From Thermodesulfobacteriota bacterium (GTDB lineage: Bacteria; Desulfobacterota_D; UBA1144; Nemesobacterales; UBA2774), in NCBI GenBank assembly GCA_035325995.1, contig DAOKYU010000004.1, positions 62,001 through 126,000 of the forward strand: DNA of 64,000 nucleotides, given 5' to 3'. Below, in pieces: positions 34,128 to 43,418 of this stretch. The notes under the pieces were generated by a model. That model was not told where the DNA came from, made no database searches, and saw only the letters and a list, made by a program, of their open reading frames with translations. Positions within the stretch are counted from its first letter, which is position 1, and every line of letters begins with the position of its first letter. Position numbers and translations under genes: made by a program.

Positions 34128-35885
34128 TTGAACCACTTCAAAAGGGGCTCGACCGCTTTATACGCCGCGCTTCTCACAGCGGCCCTGCTCACGGCGTTCA
34201 TATCGCCCGTGACTGTGGGCCCGCGCGCCTCGGACCTCCCGGGGCCCGACCGGGAAGCGATCTTCCACCCCGTCTACGCGCAAAACGGGATGGTCGTGTC
34301 CGAGGAGAAGCACGCGACCGAGGCGGGGCTCCAGGTTTTGAAAGAAGGAGGGAACGCCGTAGACGCCGCCGTTACGGCCGGCTTCGTCCTCGCAGTGACG
34401 TTCCCCCGCGCGGGCAACCTCGGCGGGGGCGGATTCATGCTCGTCCGCATGGCCGAAACGGGCGAGGTCGTCGCGATCGACTATAGAGAGAAGGCCCCCA
34501 TGGCCGTTACGGCCGGGACGTTCCTCGACGAGGACGGCAACGTCGATACCGAAAAAACCCGCTACAGCGTCCTTTCGGCCGGGGTCCCGGGCACAGTCGC
34601 GGGGCTTGCGCTCGCTCTCGAAAAATACGGCACGATACCGCTCGAACGGGCGATACGCCCGGCGCTGGAGCTCGCCGAGAACGGCTTTCCGGTTAGCGAA
34701 GGCCTCGCGGCCTCGCTCGATGACGCGAGACCCCGCATGGAAAAGGAGCCCGGGAGCATACGGGTTTTCTTCAAGGAAGGGGGCGAGCCCTATGCACCGG
34801 GGGATGTTCTGGTGCAGAAGGACCTCGCGGAGACCTTGAGGCTCATTTCCGAGCACGGCCCCGGGGCGTTTTACGAAGGCGAGATAGCCGTCAAAATAGC
34901 CCGGTTCATGAAGGAGAGGGGCGGTCTCATAACGGAAAAGGACCTTAAGGAGTACAGCGCGGCGCCGAGAGAGCCCGTCCGCGGGACGTACAGGGGGTAC
35001 AAGATATACTCCATGCCTCCCCCGAGCTCGGGCGGCGTGCATTTGATCGAGATGCTGAATATCCTCGAAGGGTTTCCCCTCGGCGAATACGGGCACAACA
35101 CCGCGAGGACCATAAACCTCATGGCCGAGGCGATGAAGTTCGCCTACGCCGACCGCTCGGAGCACCTCGGAGACCCGGACTTCAAAAAAGTGCCGGTGGC
35201 GGAGCTCACATCCAAGAAGTACGCCGAAAAGCTCAGGAAGAAAATGTCTCCCGGAAGGGTTACGCCGTCCGTCCTCGTAAAGCCCGGCGAAATGCCCCAT
35301 GGAGAGGGGCGGAATACGACCCACTTTTCGGTTGTTGATTCGAAAGGCAACATGGTCTCCAACACCTACACGCTCAACTTCGATTACGGCTCGAAGATAA
35401 TCGTCCCCGGGACGGGGATACTCCTAAATAACGAGATGGACGATTTCTCCATGAAGCCGGGCGAGCCTAACGCCTACGGCCTCCTCGGGGGACAGGCCAA
35501 CTCCCCCGAGCCCGGAAAGAGGATGTTGAGCTCGATGACGCCGACCCTCGTATTAAAAGACGGCGAGCCGTTCCTGGCCACGGGGAGCCCCGGCGGGAGC
35601 CTAATCATAACGACGGTCCTTCAGATAATCACGAACGTTATAGACTTCGGGATGAATATCTCGGAGGCGACGAACGCGCCGCGCGTGCATCACCAATGGC
35701 TCCCGGACAAGCTCCGTATCGAAAAGGGCATATCGGGGGATACGCTCCGGCTTTTGACGGAAAGGGGCTACACCATAGATACGGGCAACACGATGGGGAG
35801 CGCACAGAGTATCATGAAAAAAGGGGAATTCCTTTACGGCGCTTCCGACCCGAGAAGGCCGGGCGGCCTTGCGGAAGGATACTAG
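34128..35885 (+). CDS. ggt: gamma-glutamyltransferase (glutathione hydrolase) precursor
   Basis: A periplasmic N-terminal-nucleophile enzyme that cleaves gamma-glutamyl bonds such as those of glutathione. The 585-residue precursor has a signal peptide (about 1-35), the family start GMVVSEEKHATEAGLQVL, GGNAVDAA and AGNLGGGGFM, and the autocleavage site before the nucleophile Thr in RNTTHFSVVD (about 395). Downstream, SMTPTLVL and GSPGGSLIITTV are typical small-subunit motifs. The start is TTG; no better start keeps the signal peptide. The 3' end overlaps convergent nadA by 4 bases. Confidence 0.94.
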   Translation: MNHFKRGSTALYAALLTAALLTAFISPVTVGPRASDLPGPDREAIFHPVYAQNGMVVSEEKHATEAGLQVLKEGGNAVDAAVTAGFVLAVTFPRAGNLGGGGFMLVRMAETGEVVAIDYREKAPMAVTAGTFLDEDGNVDTEKTRYSVLSAGVPGTVAGLALALEKYGTIPLERAIRPALELAENGFPVSEGLAASLDDARPRMEKEPGSIRVFFKEGGEPYAPGDVLVQKDLAETLRLISEHGPGAFYEGEIAVKIARFMKERGGLITEKDLKEYSAAPREPVRGTYRGYKIYSMPPPSSGGVHLIEMLNILEGFPLGEYGHNTARTINLMAEAMKFAYADRSEHLGDPDFKKVPVAELTSKKYAEKLRKKMSPGRVTPSVLVKPGEMPHGEGRNTTHFSVVDSKGNMVSNTYTLNFDYGSKIIVPGTGILLNNEMDDFSMKPGEPNAYGLLGGQANSPEPGKRMLSSMTPTLVLKDGEPFLATGSPGGSLIITTVLQIITNVIDFGMNISEATNAPRVHHQWLPDKLRIEKGISGDTLRLLTERGYTIDTGNTMGSAQSIMKKGEFLYGASDPRRPGGLAEGY

Positions 35886-36847
35886 ACGGTTATTTCCAGC
35901 ATCCTGTCTATGGACTTCTTGGCCAGCCTCGCGGTGGCGGCGGGGACCCTGACCTCGTAGACCTCTTCTTCGAGGGCCTTCAAAACCTTGTCGAGCGTTA
36001 TCATCTTCATGAACCTGCAGACCGCGTCTTCCCTCGCCGGGTAGAAGGTCTTGTCCGGGTTGGCCTTACGGAGAGGGTGAAGCATTCCCGTTTCGGTTGC
36101 TATGACGAATTCCCTGGCATCCGAGGACACGGCGTGCTTTATCATTCCTCCCGTGGAGAGGAACTTGACGTGTCCGTTGCCGTTTCCATTGCCGTTGGAG
36201 GGGCCGTTCATGCTCTCGTACATGAGGCTCGTCGTGCACCCGCATTCGGGGTGAACGATCATCTCGGCCCCGGGGTGATGGCTTTCCATCTCCTCGAGGT
36301 CGCGCGTTCTTATGCCGGCATGGACGTGGCACTCGCCCGGCCATATGTGGAGCTTCCGGCCGGTGACCCTGGCCGCATAGGCCCCGAGGAACATGTCCGG
36401 GAGAAAGAGTATTTCCTTATCTTCGGGTATGGATTTTACGACCTTTACGGCGTTCGAGGAAGTGCAGCAGTAATCGCTCTCGGCCTTCACCTCGGCCGTC
36501 GTGTTTATGTACGAAACGACGACCGCGCCCGGGTGCTCGCCCTTCCACGCCCTGAGCTGGTCGGCCGTTATGGCGTCGGCAAGCGTGCACCCCGCTTTTA
36601 TATCCGGGATGAGCACCTTCTTTTCGGGGGAGATTATGGAAGCCGTCTCGGCCATGAAATGAACGCCGCAAAAGACGATGATATCCGCCTCGGTCGTGGC
36701 CGCCATCTGCGAGAGGGCAAGTGAATCGCCTGTGAAGTCGGCTATATCCTGCACCTCGGGAATCTGATAATTGTGCGCCAGGATGACAGCATTTTTCTCT
36801 TTCCTGAGAAAATCTATCTTCTCCGCAACGCCCTTGCGCTCGGTCAT
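35882..36847 (-). CDS. nadA: quinolinate synthase A, with an Asn-Gly repeat insert
   Basis: Condenses iminoaspartate with dihydroxyacetone phosphate to quinolinate, using a [4Fe-4S] cluster. The 321-residue protein has ILAHNYQIPEVQDIADFTGDS near the start and cluster cysteines in IVFCGVHFMAE, PECGCTTS and DAVCRFM. Between the second and third cysteines lies a low-complexity segment NGPSNGNGNGNGH (about 225-237) that I do not expect in the family. ATG 36847 follows GAGG by 5 bases; a GTG eight codons upstream is possible. It is the last gene of nadB-nadC-nadA. Confidence 0.95.
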   Translation of the reverse strand: MTERKGVAEKIDFLRKEKNAVILAHNYQIPEVQDIADFTGDSLALSQMAATTEADIIVFCGVHFMAETASIISPEKKVLIPDIKAGCTLADAITADQLRAWKGEHPGAVVVSYINTTAEVKAESDYCCTSSNAVKVVKSIPEDKEILFLPDMFLGAYAARVTGRKLHIWPGECHVHAGIRTRDLEEMESHHPGAEMIVHPECGCTTSLMYESMNGPSNGNGNGNGHVKFLSTGGMIKHAVSSDAREFVIATETGMLHPLRKANPDKTFYPAREDAVCRFMKMITLDKVLKALEEEVYEVRVPAATARLAKKSIDRMLEITV

Positions 36848-36883
36848 TCTTTCCTCAAGCTTCTTATGCACTGGAAATGTAAA

Positions 36884-37729
36884 TTATACCAGATAGAGAC
36901 CTATATCTAAAGCCGGCGGGGAGTGGGTGACGGCGCCGACGGAGATGAAGTTGACCCCGGTTTCGGCGACTTCCCTTATATTCCTGAGCGTAATCCTGCC
37001 CGAAGCCTCGACCAGTGCGGCCCCGTCGATGAGCCTTACCGCCTTTTCCATCTGCCCGGTATCCATGTTGTCGAGCATTATTATGTCTGCCCCGGAGATA
37101 AGGGCCTCCTTTACCTCTTCGAGATTGGAAGCCTCGACCTCTATCTTGAACTTGTTCTTGTATTTCTTCCGCATTATCTGGACGGCGTTCGAGATACCGC
37201 CGGCCATTTTTATGTGGTTGTCCTTTATGAGAATCCCGTCGTAGAGTCCGAAGCGGTGGTTGAATCCCCCGCCGACGGCGACCGCGTACTTGTCGAGCAC
37301 CCTGAATCCGGGCACGGTTTTTCTCGTGTCGAGTATCTTCACGGGAAGCCCCTCGACGGCCTTTACGTACTTTGCCGTCAGCGTCGCCACCCCCGATAGG
37401 CGCTGCATTATGTTGAGCGCGAGCCGCTCCCCCGAGAGGAGCGCCCTCGTCGAGCCGTTTATCTCGCTAAGAACGTTGCCGGGCCTTATCTCGTCGCCGT
37501 CGTTCACGTTATCGACGCATACGACAGTATGGTCGAGCTTCTGAAATACCCTCTTCGCTATCGGAAGCCCCGCGACTATGCCGCGCGCCTTGGCGCGTAT
37601 AACGGCCTTGCAGTCTTCGCTCTCCGGCGCGAGGGCGTTCGTCGTGACGTCGCCGTCGCCTATGTCTTCCCTTAGCGCGTATTCTATGAGCCTGTCTACA
37701 CGTGTAAAATCGAGTTCTACTTTCCTCAT
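36884..37729 (-). CDS. nadC: nicotinate-nucleotide pyrophosphorylase (carboxylating)
   Basis: Converts quinolinate and PRPP to nicotinate mononucleotide. The 281-residue protein has the family motifs EDIGDGDVTTNAL (about 19-31), ILDTRKTVPGFR (phosphate and quinolinate binding), GGGFNHRFGLYDGILIKDNH and IMLDNMD, and a C-terminal region with SVGAVTHSPPALDIGL. It lies 19 bases after nadB and 36 before nadA, so the three steps from aspartate to nicotinate mononucleotide are co-encoded. Confidence 0.97.
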   Translation of the reverse strand: MRKVELDFTRVDRLIEYALREDIGDGDVTTNALAPESEDCKAVIRAKARGIVAGLPIAKRVFQKLDHTVVCVDNVNDGDEIRPGNVLSEINGSTRALLSGERLALNIMQRLSGVATLTAKYVKAVEGLPVKILDTRKTVPGFRVLDKYAVAVGGGFNHRFGLYDGILIKDNHIKMAGGISNAVQIMRKKYKNKFKIEVEASNLEEVKEALISGADIIMLDNMDTGQMEKAVRLIDGAALVEASGRITLRNIREVAETGVNFISVGAVTHSPPALDIGLYLV

Positions 37730-37748
37730 CTTTTCTTCCGCGGTCTCC

Positions 37749-39356
37749 TTACTCTTCTACCGGTACGAGCGCGGGCTCACCACCCTTTCTAATCACTATG
37801 TGCTTTCTCCACGAAGGGTCCTCTTCGGGGAAGTCTTCCCTGATGTGAACCCCGCGGGACTCTTCTCTCATGAGAGAAAAAGCGGTTATGAAGCCGCACA
37901 CCTCGAGTATCATTTCCATCTTGAGTTTATAATAACCTGAGAGCTTCTCAAGAAGGGGCGTAATCCCGGCGAGCTCGCGCCCTGCCGCCGTGAGCCCCTC
38001 CCCGCTCCTTACGATTCCGACGCTCCTGTTCATTATCCGTGCCGTCGATGCTTTCAGCTCCCCGAAGATTTTCTTTTCGGCCTCGGCCGGGTCATGCTCC
38101 ACAGGGCCGCGCGGCCTCGACGAAGGATCGAACCCCGCGCCGTCGTAATCGACCGCCCCGTCGACGGCGCGCTTTCCGAACACGACGCATTCGAGAAGGG
38201 AGTTGCTGGCGAGACGGTTCGCCCCGTGGACGCCGGTCGATGCGACCTCGCCGCAGGCGAAAAGGCCTTTAATATTCGTCTCGCCCATAAGCCCGGTCTT
38301 CACCCCGCCTATCATGTAATGCGCCGCCGGGGCCACGGGCACGAGGCTCTCGGTCATGTCCACCCCCGCCGCGAGGCAGGCCTCGTATATGTTGGCGAAG
38401 CGGGATTTGAGGTAGGCGGAATCCAGGTGGCGCATGTCGAGGTAGACGAAGCTCCTGCCGGATTTTTCTATTTCGACGGATATGGCGCGGGATACGATAT
38501 CCCTCGGCGCGAGCTCGCCGAGGTCGCTGTACCTGTACATGAACCTCTCGCCCGTGCATCCGAGGAGGTGCGCCCCCTCGCCCCTGAGGGCCTCGGTTAT
38601 GAGAAAGCTCGCCCCATGCTCGTTGTAAAACGCCGTCGGGTGGAACTGGAGGAACTCCATGTCCGAGATCGCCGCCCCCGCCCTGAAGGCAAGCGCTATG
38701 CCCTCGCCCGTAGAGCTCTCGGGGTTCGTCGTCCGCTCGAAGAGCGCCGAGGCCCCGCCCGTCGCAAGTATCGTCGATTTTGCGCGGAACAGTATCGGCT
38801 CGAACCCGCTCCCCAACGCCAGCGCGCCAGAGCAAGATATGCCGTTTGATAGGAGCTCGACGACGCCCGTGCTCTCGAATTTTTTTATCGACGGGTTCTT
38901 CTCGACGGCGGCTATGAGGAACTTCACCATCTCCCTGCCCGTCGAGCTCCCGCCCGCGTGGAGAACGCGCCTCTTCGTGTGGCCACCTTCGAGGCCGAGC
39001 TCGAGCCCGGTCTCGGACGAATCAAACTTCATGCCTTTTTCTATGAGCTCTATTACGCGCTCGCGGCCTTCGTTGACCAGCACCTCTACGGCCTTCGGGT
39101 TGTTGAGCCCCCTTCCCGCGCGCATGGTGTCCTCTATGTGAAACCAGGCCGAGTCGTCCGGGTCGACGACGGCGGCTATACCACCCTGGGCCCAGTAAGA
39201 ATTACTTTCCTCGACCGTCGATTTCGTGAGGAGCGTCACGCTCCCGAAGCCGGCCGCGTAAAGGGCCGCGTAGAGCCCGGCAAGGCCGCTGCCTATGATT
39301 AGAAAGTCGGAATATATTTCCGCGGGCGGAGGGCCGCCGGCATCTTTAACGCTCAT
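37749..39356 (-). CDS. nadB: L-aspartate oxidase
   Basis: FAD enzyme oxidising L-aspartate to iminoaspartate, the first step of de novo NAD synthesis. The 535-residue protein has the FAD-binding GSGLAGLYAAL (about 23-33), SYWAQGGIAA, the HAGGSSTGREM catalytic region, EFLQFHPTAFY, and a GGVKTGLMGETNIKGLFACGE segment typical of the flavoprotein subunit superfamily. The absence of neighbouring succinate dehydrogenase genes and the adjacent nadC and nadA decide in favour of NadB. It follows glnD by 28 bases. Confidence 0.97.
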   Translation of the reverse strand: MSVKDAGGPPPAEIYSDFLIIGSGLAGLYAALYAAGFGSVTLLTKSTVEESNSYWAQGGIAAVVDPDDSAWFHIEDTMRAGRGLNNPKAVEVLVNEGRERVIELIEKGMKFDSSETGLELGLEGGHTKRRVLHAGGSSTGREMVKFLIAAVEKNPSIKKFESTGVVELLSNGISCSGALALGSGFEPILFRAKSTILATGGASALFERTTNPESSTGEGIALAFRAGAAISDMEFLQFHPTAFYNEHGASFLITEALRGEGAHLLGCTGERFMYRYSDLGELAPRDIVSRAISVEIEKSGRSFVYLDMRHLDSAYLKSRFANIYEACLAAGVDMTESLVPVAPAAHYMIGGVKTGLMGETNIKGLFACGEVASTGVHGANRLASNSLLECVVFGKRAVDGAVDYDGAGFDPSSRPRGPVEHDPAEAEKKIFGELKASTARIMNRSVGIVRSGEGLTAAGRELAGITPLLEKLSGYYKLKMEMILEVCGFITAFSLMREESRGVHIREDFPEEDPSWRKHIVIRKGGEPALVPVEE

Positions 39357-39384
39357 ATGATATTACCGTTCGTCATTGGGGGAT

Positions 39385-42042
39385 TCAGCCCTGGCCCGGA
39401 TCTATGGATTCGAGGAGCGCCGCTTTTATCTCGGCGATCCTCTCGGGGTCGGCTATTTTCTTGCCGTTCATGTCCACGACGTAAAACGCGTCGACGACTT
39501 GGTCGACCTTCGTCGAGATTTTTGCGTATTCGATCGAGAGACCGAGGTCTCTTATGGTCTTCGTAATGTCGTAAAGGAGCCCGGACCTGTCGTACGTGTA
39601 AATGTCGATCACGGTCGCCGCGTCCGAGGATTCGTTGTCGAGCATAACCCTCGACGGGTATTGCTGCGGTATGGACTTGCCGTAGAGGGGTTTTTCGAGC
39701 TTCCTCTTCGCGACGAGCTCGCCGACGTCGATTTCCTTCGCGAGGACGCGGCTCATGTTGTCCCTGAGCCTTGCCCATGCCTCGTCGTCTACCCCGAGCG
39801 ACGAGCCGAGGCGGTTCAAATAGAAGACGTCGAGTATCCTGCCGTCGCTCCTCGTCGTGATCCTCGCCCCGAGTATGTTAAAGCCCGAAGCCCTTATGAC
39901 ACCGCAGAGGCGCGAGAATATACCCGGCTCGTCGAAGCCCCAGAACGTAAACTCGTTGTAATCCTCTTCGGGGAAGAACAGGATGTCCATGCCGACCGCA
40001 CCCTTGTACTTGTCTATCAGGCCGATGTGATAGGCGATCTTGTAGGCCGAAAATCCGAGGAAATAAGACTCGGGCATGGCCTTTAATATCTCGCCCGCCT
40101 TCTTCCTCGATATCCTGGGGCCGGTTATCTTGATGACCTCTCCGATGATCCTCTCCTGTCTTGCGACCGGGTCTTCGACCTTGAGAACCCCCCTTTCGAG
40201 AACCTTCGCCGTCCTTATGAAAAGCTCCTTCAGGAGCATCCCCTTCCAGTTCGTCCAGACGTCGGGCCCGACGGACTTGATGTCGGCGTAGGTCAGGAGA
40301 TAAAGGAGCGAGAGGGTTTCGAGCGTCTTCACCGACTTTGCGAAACGCACTATCAAACTGTAGTCGTGTATGTCCCTTCGCTGCGAGAAGTGAGACATTA
40401 TAAGATGGTTCTTCACCAAAAATTCGAGCTGCTTTCTCTCCCCGTCGTTGAGCCCCATACGCTTGGCTATCCTGGGGATCATCGCCGCTCCCTTTTCGGC
40501 GTGCCCTTTTCCTTCACCCTTCCCCATATCGTGAAAGAGGCAGGCCAGGTAAAGGACGTGCCTGTTTACGAGCGACTCCGCCGTCTTCGTAAGGAGCGGA
40601 AGCTCTTTTTCGTATCTGTAACTCAGGAGATTCTCGATCTCCCTGACCATGAATATGGAATGGACGTCCACGGTGTAGACGTGGTAGGCGTCGTGCTGCA
40701 CCATGCAGACTATCTTCCCGAATTCGGGGATGTAGTTGCCGAGGAACCGGAGCCTGTTCATTTCCATCAGAGTTTCGGCCACGTTCTTTCCTTTCTTGAG
40801 TATCCTGAGGAAAGAGGCGTTCAGCTCCGGATTGGACCTGATCTTCTCATCCATCTTGCCGATGTTGACGTTCTCGCGTATAAGGTCTAAAAGATAGTTG
40901 CTCATCCGCACCTGGTGCTTGTTCGCGTATTCGAACGCCTTCATGAGGTTTGCCGGGTTTTCCGTGAATATGTTCACGTTCGAGACCGAGAGAACCCCGC
41001 TCTGTATGATAAAGCCGCTGTCGAGATGTATGGTTTTGGACGCCCTTATTCCGGACCTCTGGTCCATAACGCACTTTTCGATGAGCCTTCTCGACTGCTC
41101 GGTGAGCTCGTTTCCGCGAAGGTAGTAGATGCGCATGAACCTCTCGACGGCGGGGAGGTCGGCGTCCTTGAACCCCAGGAATCTGGCTATCTTCTCCTGG
41201 AACTCGAAGCCGAGCCTGTCCTCCATACGGCCCGCGAGGTAGTGAAGCTCGGACCTTACCAAGAGAAGAAAATTCAGGCTCTTCTCAAAGATCCTGATCT
41301 CGTTCTCCATGAGTATCCCTTTGGGGAGAAGCTCGGCGAAGGTTTTGACCTTGAACTTGGCCTGCGCGATCCAGAGCGCGTAGTGTATGTCGCGGAGCCC
41401 GCCCTCGCCCTCCTTGACGTTGGGTTCGAGGAGATATACGGACCTTCCGAAACGGTTTATCCTGCTTTCGTTTTCCGCTATTTTCTGCTGAATGAATTTA
41501 TGCGATACGGACGGGAGAAGCTCGGAAAAGAGCTTTTTGTTCAAATCGAGGTAGAGCCTCTCGTCCCCGGCTACGTGCCTCGAATCCAGGAGAGAGGTCA
41601 GTATAGTGGTATCCTCGTCCTCGGATAGCTCCATGCATTCGTCTATCGTCCTAACCGAATGGCCGACGTCGAGCTTTAAGTCCCAGAGGAGATAGAGCAG
41701 CTTCTCCGTGATCTCCTTGGCCAGCGTCTTGTGCCGCGGCTTGTAGAGGATCATTAGGTCGATATCGGAATACGGGCAGAGCTCGTTCCTTCCGTACCCG
41801 CCGAGGGCGATCACGGCCACGTTGGCAATGTCGTTGAACCCGAGCTGCGAAAGCGCCTGCCTTATAAGCTTGTCGATTACCTCGGACCGTTTCTTGGCGA
41901 GGAGGCTTCCCGAAAGCGCCTTGTTCCGCTTGGCCTTGTTGTTGTGATATTCCTTAAGCTCGGCGAGCTTCCTGTCGAGCCTTCCCCTTAAGCTCCTGCT
42001 CGACTCCGGCTCGTCCGTCATAAGATTTACGGCTTTGCTCAT
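39385..42042 (-). CDS. glnD: bifunctional uridylyltransferase/uridylyl-removing enzyme GlnD
   Basis: Senses glutamine and modifies the PII protein, controlling nitrogen assimilation. The 885-residue chain has the N-terminal nucleotidyltransferase motif GGYGRNELCPYSDIDLMIL (about 75-93), a middle helical domain, the HD hydrolase domain with LACLFHDMGKGEG (about 502-514), and two C-terminal ACT domains (about 700-770 and 810-880; the second begins VIDIYTYDRSGLLYDI). The full set of domains is present. PII itself is not seen in this window; amtB is about 6 kb away. Confidence 0.96.
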   Translation of the reverse strand: MSKAVNLMTDEPESSRSLRGRLDRKLAELKEYHNNKAKRNKALSGSLLAKKRSEVIDKLIRQALSQLGFNDIANVAVIALGGYGRNELCPYSDIDLMILYKPRHKTLAKEITEKLLYLLWDLKLDVGHSVRTIDECMELSEDEDTTILTSLLDSRHVAGDERLYLDLNKKLFSELLPSVSHKFIQQKIAENESRINRFGRSVYLLEPNVKEGEGGLRDIHYALWIAQAKFKVKTFAELLPKGILMENEIRIFEKSLNFLLLVRSELHYLAGRMEDRLGFEFQEKIARFLGFKDADLPAVERFMRIYYLRGNELTEQSRRLIEKCVMDQRSGIRASKTIHLDSGFIIQSGVLSVSNVNIFTENPANLMKAFEYANKHQVRMSNYLLDLIRENVNIGKMDEKIRSNPELNASFLRILKKGKNVAETLMEMNRLRFLGNYIPEFGKIVCMVQHDAYHVYTVDVHSIFMVREIENLLSYRYEKELPLLTKTAESLVNRHVLYLACLFHDMGKGEGKGHAEKGAAMIPRIAKRMGLNDGERKQLEFLVKNHLIMSHFSQRRDIHDYSLIVRFAKSVKTLETLSLLYLLTYADIKSVGPDVWTNWKGMLLKELFIRTAKVLERGVLKVEDPVARQERIIGEVIKITGPRISRKKAGEILKAMPESYFLGFSAYKIAYHIGLIDKYKGAVGMDILFFPEEDYNEFTFWGFDEPGIFSRLCGVIRASGFNILGARITTRSDGRILDVFYLNRLGSSLGVDDEAWARLRDNMSRVLAKEIDVGELVAKRKLEKPLYGKSIPQQYPSRVMLDNESSDAATVIDIYTYDRSGLLYDITKTIRDLGLSIEYAKISTKVDQVVDAFYVVDMNGKKIADPERIAEIKAALLESIDPGQG

Positions 42043-42060
42043 GTGCCTGCTCTGCTTATT

Positions 42061-42102
42061 ATATTACATCCATTATATTACATTGATACTTGCATATTAC
42101 AT
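42061..42102 (-). repeat. three direct repeats ATATTACAT in the glnD promoter region
   Basis: ATATTACAT occurs at 42061-42069, 42075-42083 and 42094-42102, spaced 14 and 19 bases, in a short AT-rich island 20-60 bases upstream of glnD. On the glnD strand the repeats read ATGTAATAT and create two TATAAT-like -10 boxes. They may be a promoter with repeated regulator sites, or just AT-rich promoter DNA. Confidence 0.45.
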
Positions 42103-42127
42103 TCATGCTTGGGGGCGTTAAACCGCG

Positions 42128-42787
42128 TCAAAGCTTGAGGCTTATCGACACGCCGTCCCTTATCGGGAGAACGGTGCTGTAAAATCCTTCCTCGGCGAAA
42201 AGGAGCCTCGCAAACTTCCTTACGCCCTCGGTGGCCGGCGAGTCGTCTTCGGGAGACAGCACCCTTCCGTGCCATAGCACGTTATCCGTTATAAACAGCC
42301 CGCCCCTCCTGAGTTTCGCGTACGCCTTTCCGACGAGGGGCGGATACCATTCCTTGTCGACGTCGTTGAACACGATGTCGAAAGGGCCTTTCTCCCCGTC
42401 GAATATTTCCAGCGCGTCTCCTACTCTTATTTCGACTTTATCCATGAGACCCGCGCGGGATAGGAAGCCCTCGGCCATTTCGGCGTTATCCCGGGAGGCG
42501 TCCGTCAGTATCACACGGCCGCGGCCGAGCACGGAAAGCGCCTTTCCGAACCAGTACGCGGAATAGCCGAAGCCCGAGCCGAGCTCTATAATCTCCTCCG
42601 CGCCGGATGTGAGCGTAAGCTGGTAAAGGAGCCTTCCGACCGAGGGGCCGACTATGGGGAAGCCGTTCTCGCGGGCGTATTCTTCCATCTCCCTCCGGAC
42701 GCCGTCCGCACCGGGGGACAATGATTCGATATATCGTTCGATTTCAGGGTTGACTATGGGATGGTCCGGCCCGTGGGACTGGCTCAT
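42128..42787 (-). CDS. O-methyltransferase, SAM-dependent (family 3, CCoAMT-like)
   Basis: A 219-residue methyltransferase. The SAM-binding motif is IIELGSGFGYSAYWFG (about 67-82); VILTDAS follows as the acidic ribose-binding strand, and FDIVFNDVDKEWYPPLV carries the metal-binding and substrate-side residues typical of caffeoyl-CoA/catechol-type O-methyltransferases. The substrate is unknown. Its ATG overlaps the stop of the cobalamin adenosyltransferase gene by 4 bases, so the two are translationally coupled. Confidence 0.88.
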   Translation of the reverse strand: MSQSHGPDHPIVNPEIERYIESLSPGADGVRREMEEYARENGFPIVGPSVGRLLYQLTLTSGAEEIIELGSGFGYSAYWFGKALSVLGRGRVILTDASRDNAEMAEGFLSRAGLMDKVEIRVGDALEIFDGEKGPFDIVFNDVDKEWYPPLVGKAYAKLRRGGLFITDNVLWHGRVLSPEDDSPATEGVRKFARLLFAEEGFYSTVLPIRDGVSISLKL

Positions 42788-43344
42788 TTCTTTCCGAACT
42801 CCACGAACGTCTCGCTGTAGCCGCTCCGCTGGTTTTCGGCCCGGGCCATTACGAATAGAAGGTCGGAGAGCCGGTTAAGATAGATGAGGACGTTCTTCCC
42901 GACCCCTTCCTCTTCCATGAGCCTTACGACCTTCCTCTCGGCCCGCCTGGATACCGTCCTCGCGAAGTGAAGGTAGGCCCCTCCCGCGCTCCCGCTCGGG
43001 AGTATGAATTCCTTAAGAGGCTTTAACTCTTCGAGGAGCCCGTCTATGGAGGATTCGAGCTCCGCTATCCTGTCCCCGCCTATGCGCGGGACCTCGAACC
43101 CGGGGGGGCTCGCGAGCTCGGCCCCTATGATGAAGAGGTCGTTCTGTATGGCCTTAAGCGTCTCCGAAATACCCTCGTCGGCAACCATCGTCCTCGCGAT
43201 GCCGAGGACGGCGTTCAGCTCGTCGACGTCGCCGTAGGCCTCCACCTTGGGCGAGGCCTTGCTCACCCTCTCCCCGCCGATGAGCGACGTGAGCCCCTCG
43301 TCCCCGGTCTTCGTATAAACCTTCGTTATACGGACTTTGGCCAT
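42784..43344 (-). CDS. ATP:cob(I)alamin adenosyltransferase, PduO type
   Basis: Transfers the adenosyl group of ATP to cob(I)alamin to make coenzyme B12. The 186-residue protein has the N-terminal ATP-binding signature KVYTKTGDEGLTSLIGG (about 8-24), VEAYGDVDELNA, the GSAGGAYLHFARTVSRRAER active-site segment (about 116-135) and NRLSDLLFVMAR. These are diagnostic of the PduO/MMAB class. No B12-dependent enzyme is encoded nearby. The gene follows thioredoxin at 74 bases. Confidence 0.95.
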   Translation of the reverse strand: MAKVRITKVYTKTGDEGLTSLIGGERVSKASPKVEAYGDVDELNAVLGIARTMVADEGISETLKAIQNDLFIIGAELASPPGFEVPRIGGDRIAELESSIDGLLEELKPLKEFILPSGSAGGAYLHFARTVSRRAERKVVRLMEEEGVGKNVLIYLNRLSDLLFVMARAENQRSGYSETFVEFGKK

Positions 43345-43418
43345 AAGGGAATTCTAACCGAACGGCCTGCCCGCTTCAAACGGCCCGCAGGCGCGGCGGC
43401 GGGCGTGAAAGGGCGTTC

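Noticed and set aside
34158..35324. A long frame opposite gamma-glutamyltransferase
   Set aside because: The sense strand encodes a complete enzyme; the antisense translation is rich in Arg, Gly and Glu without structure.
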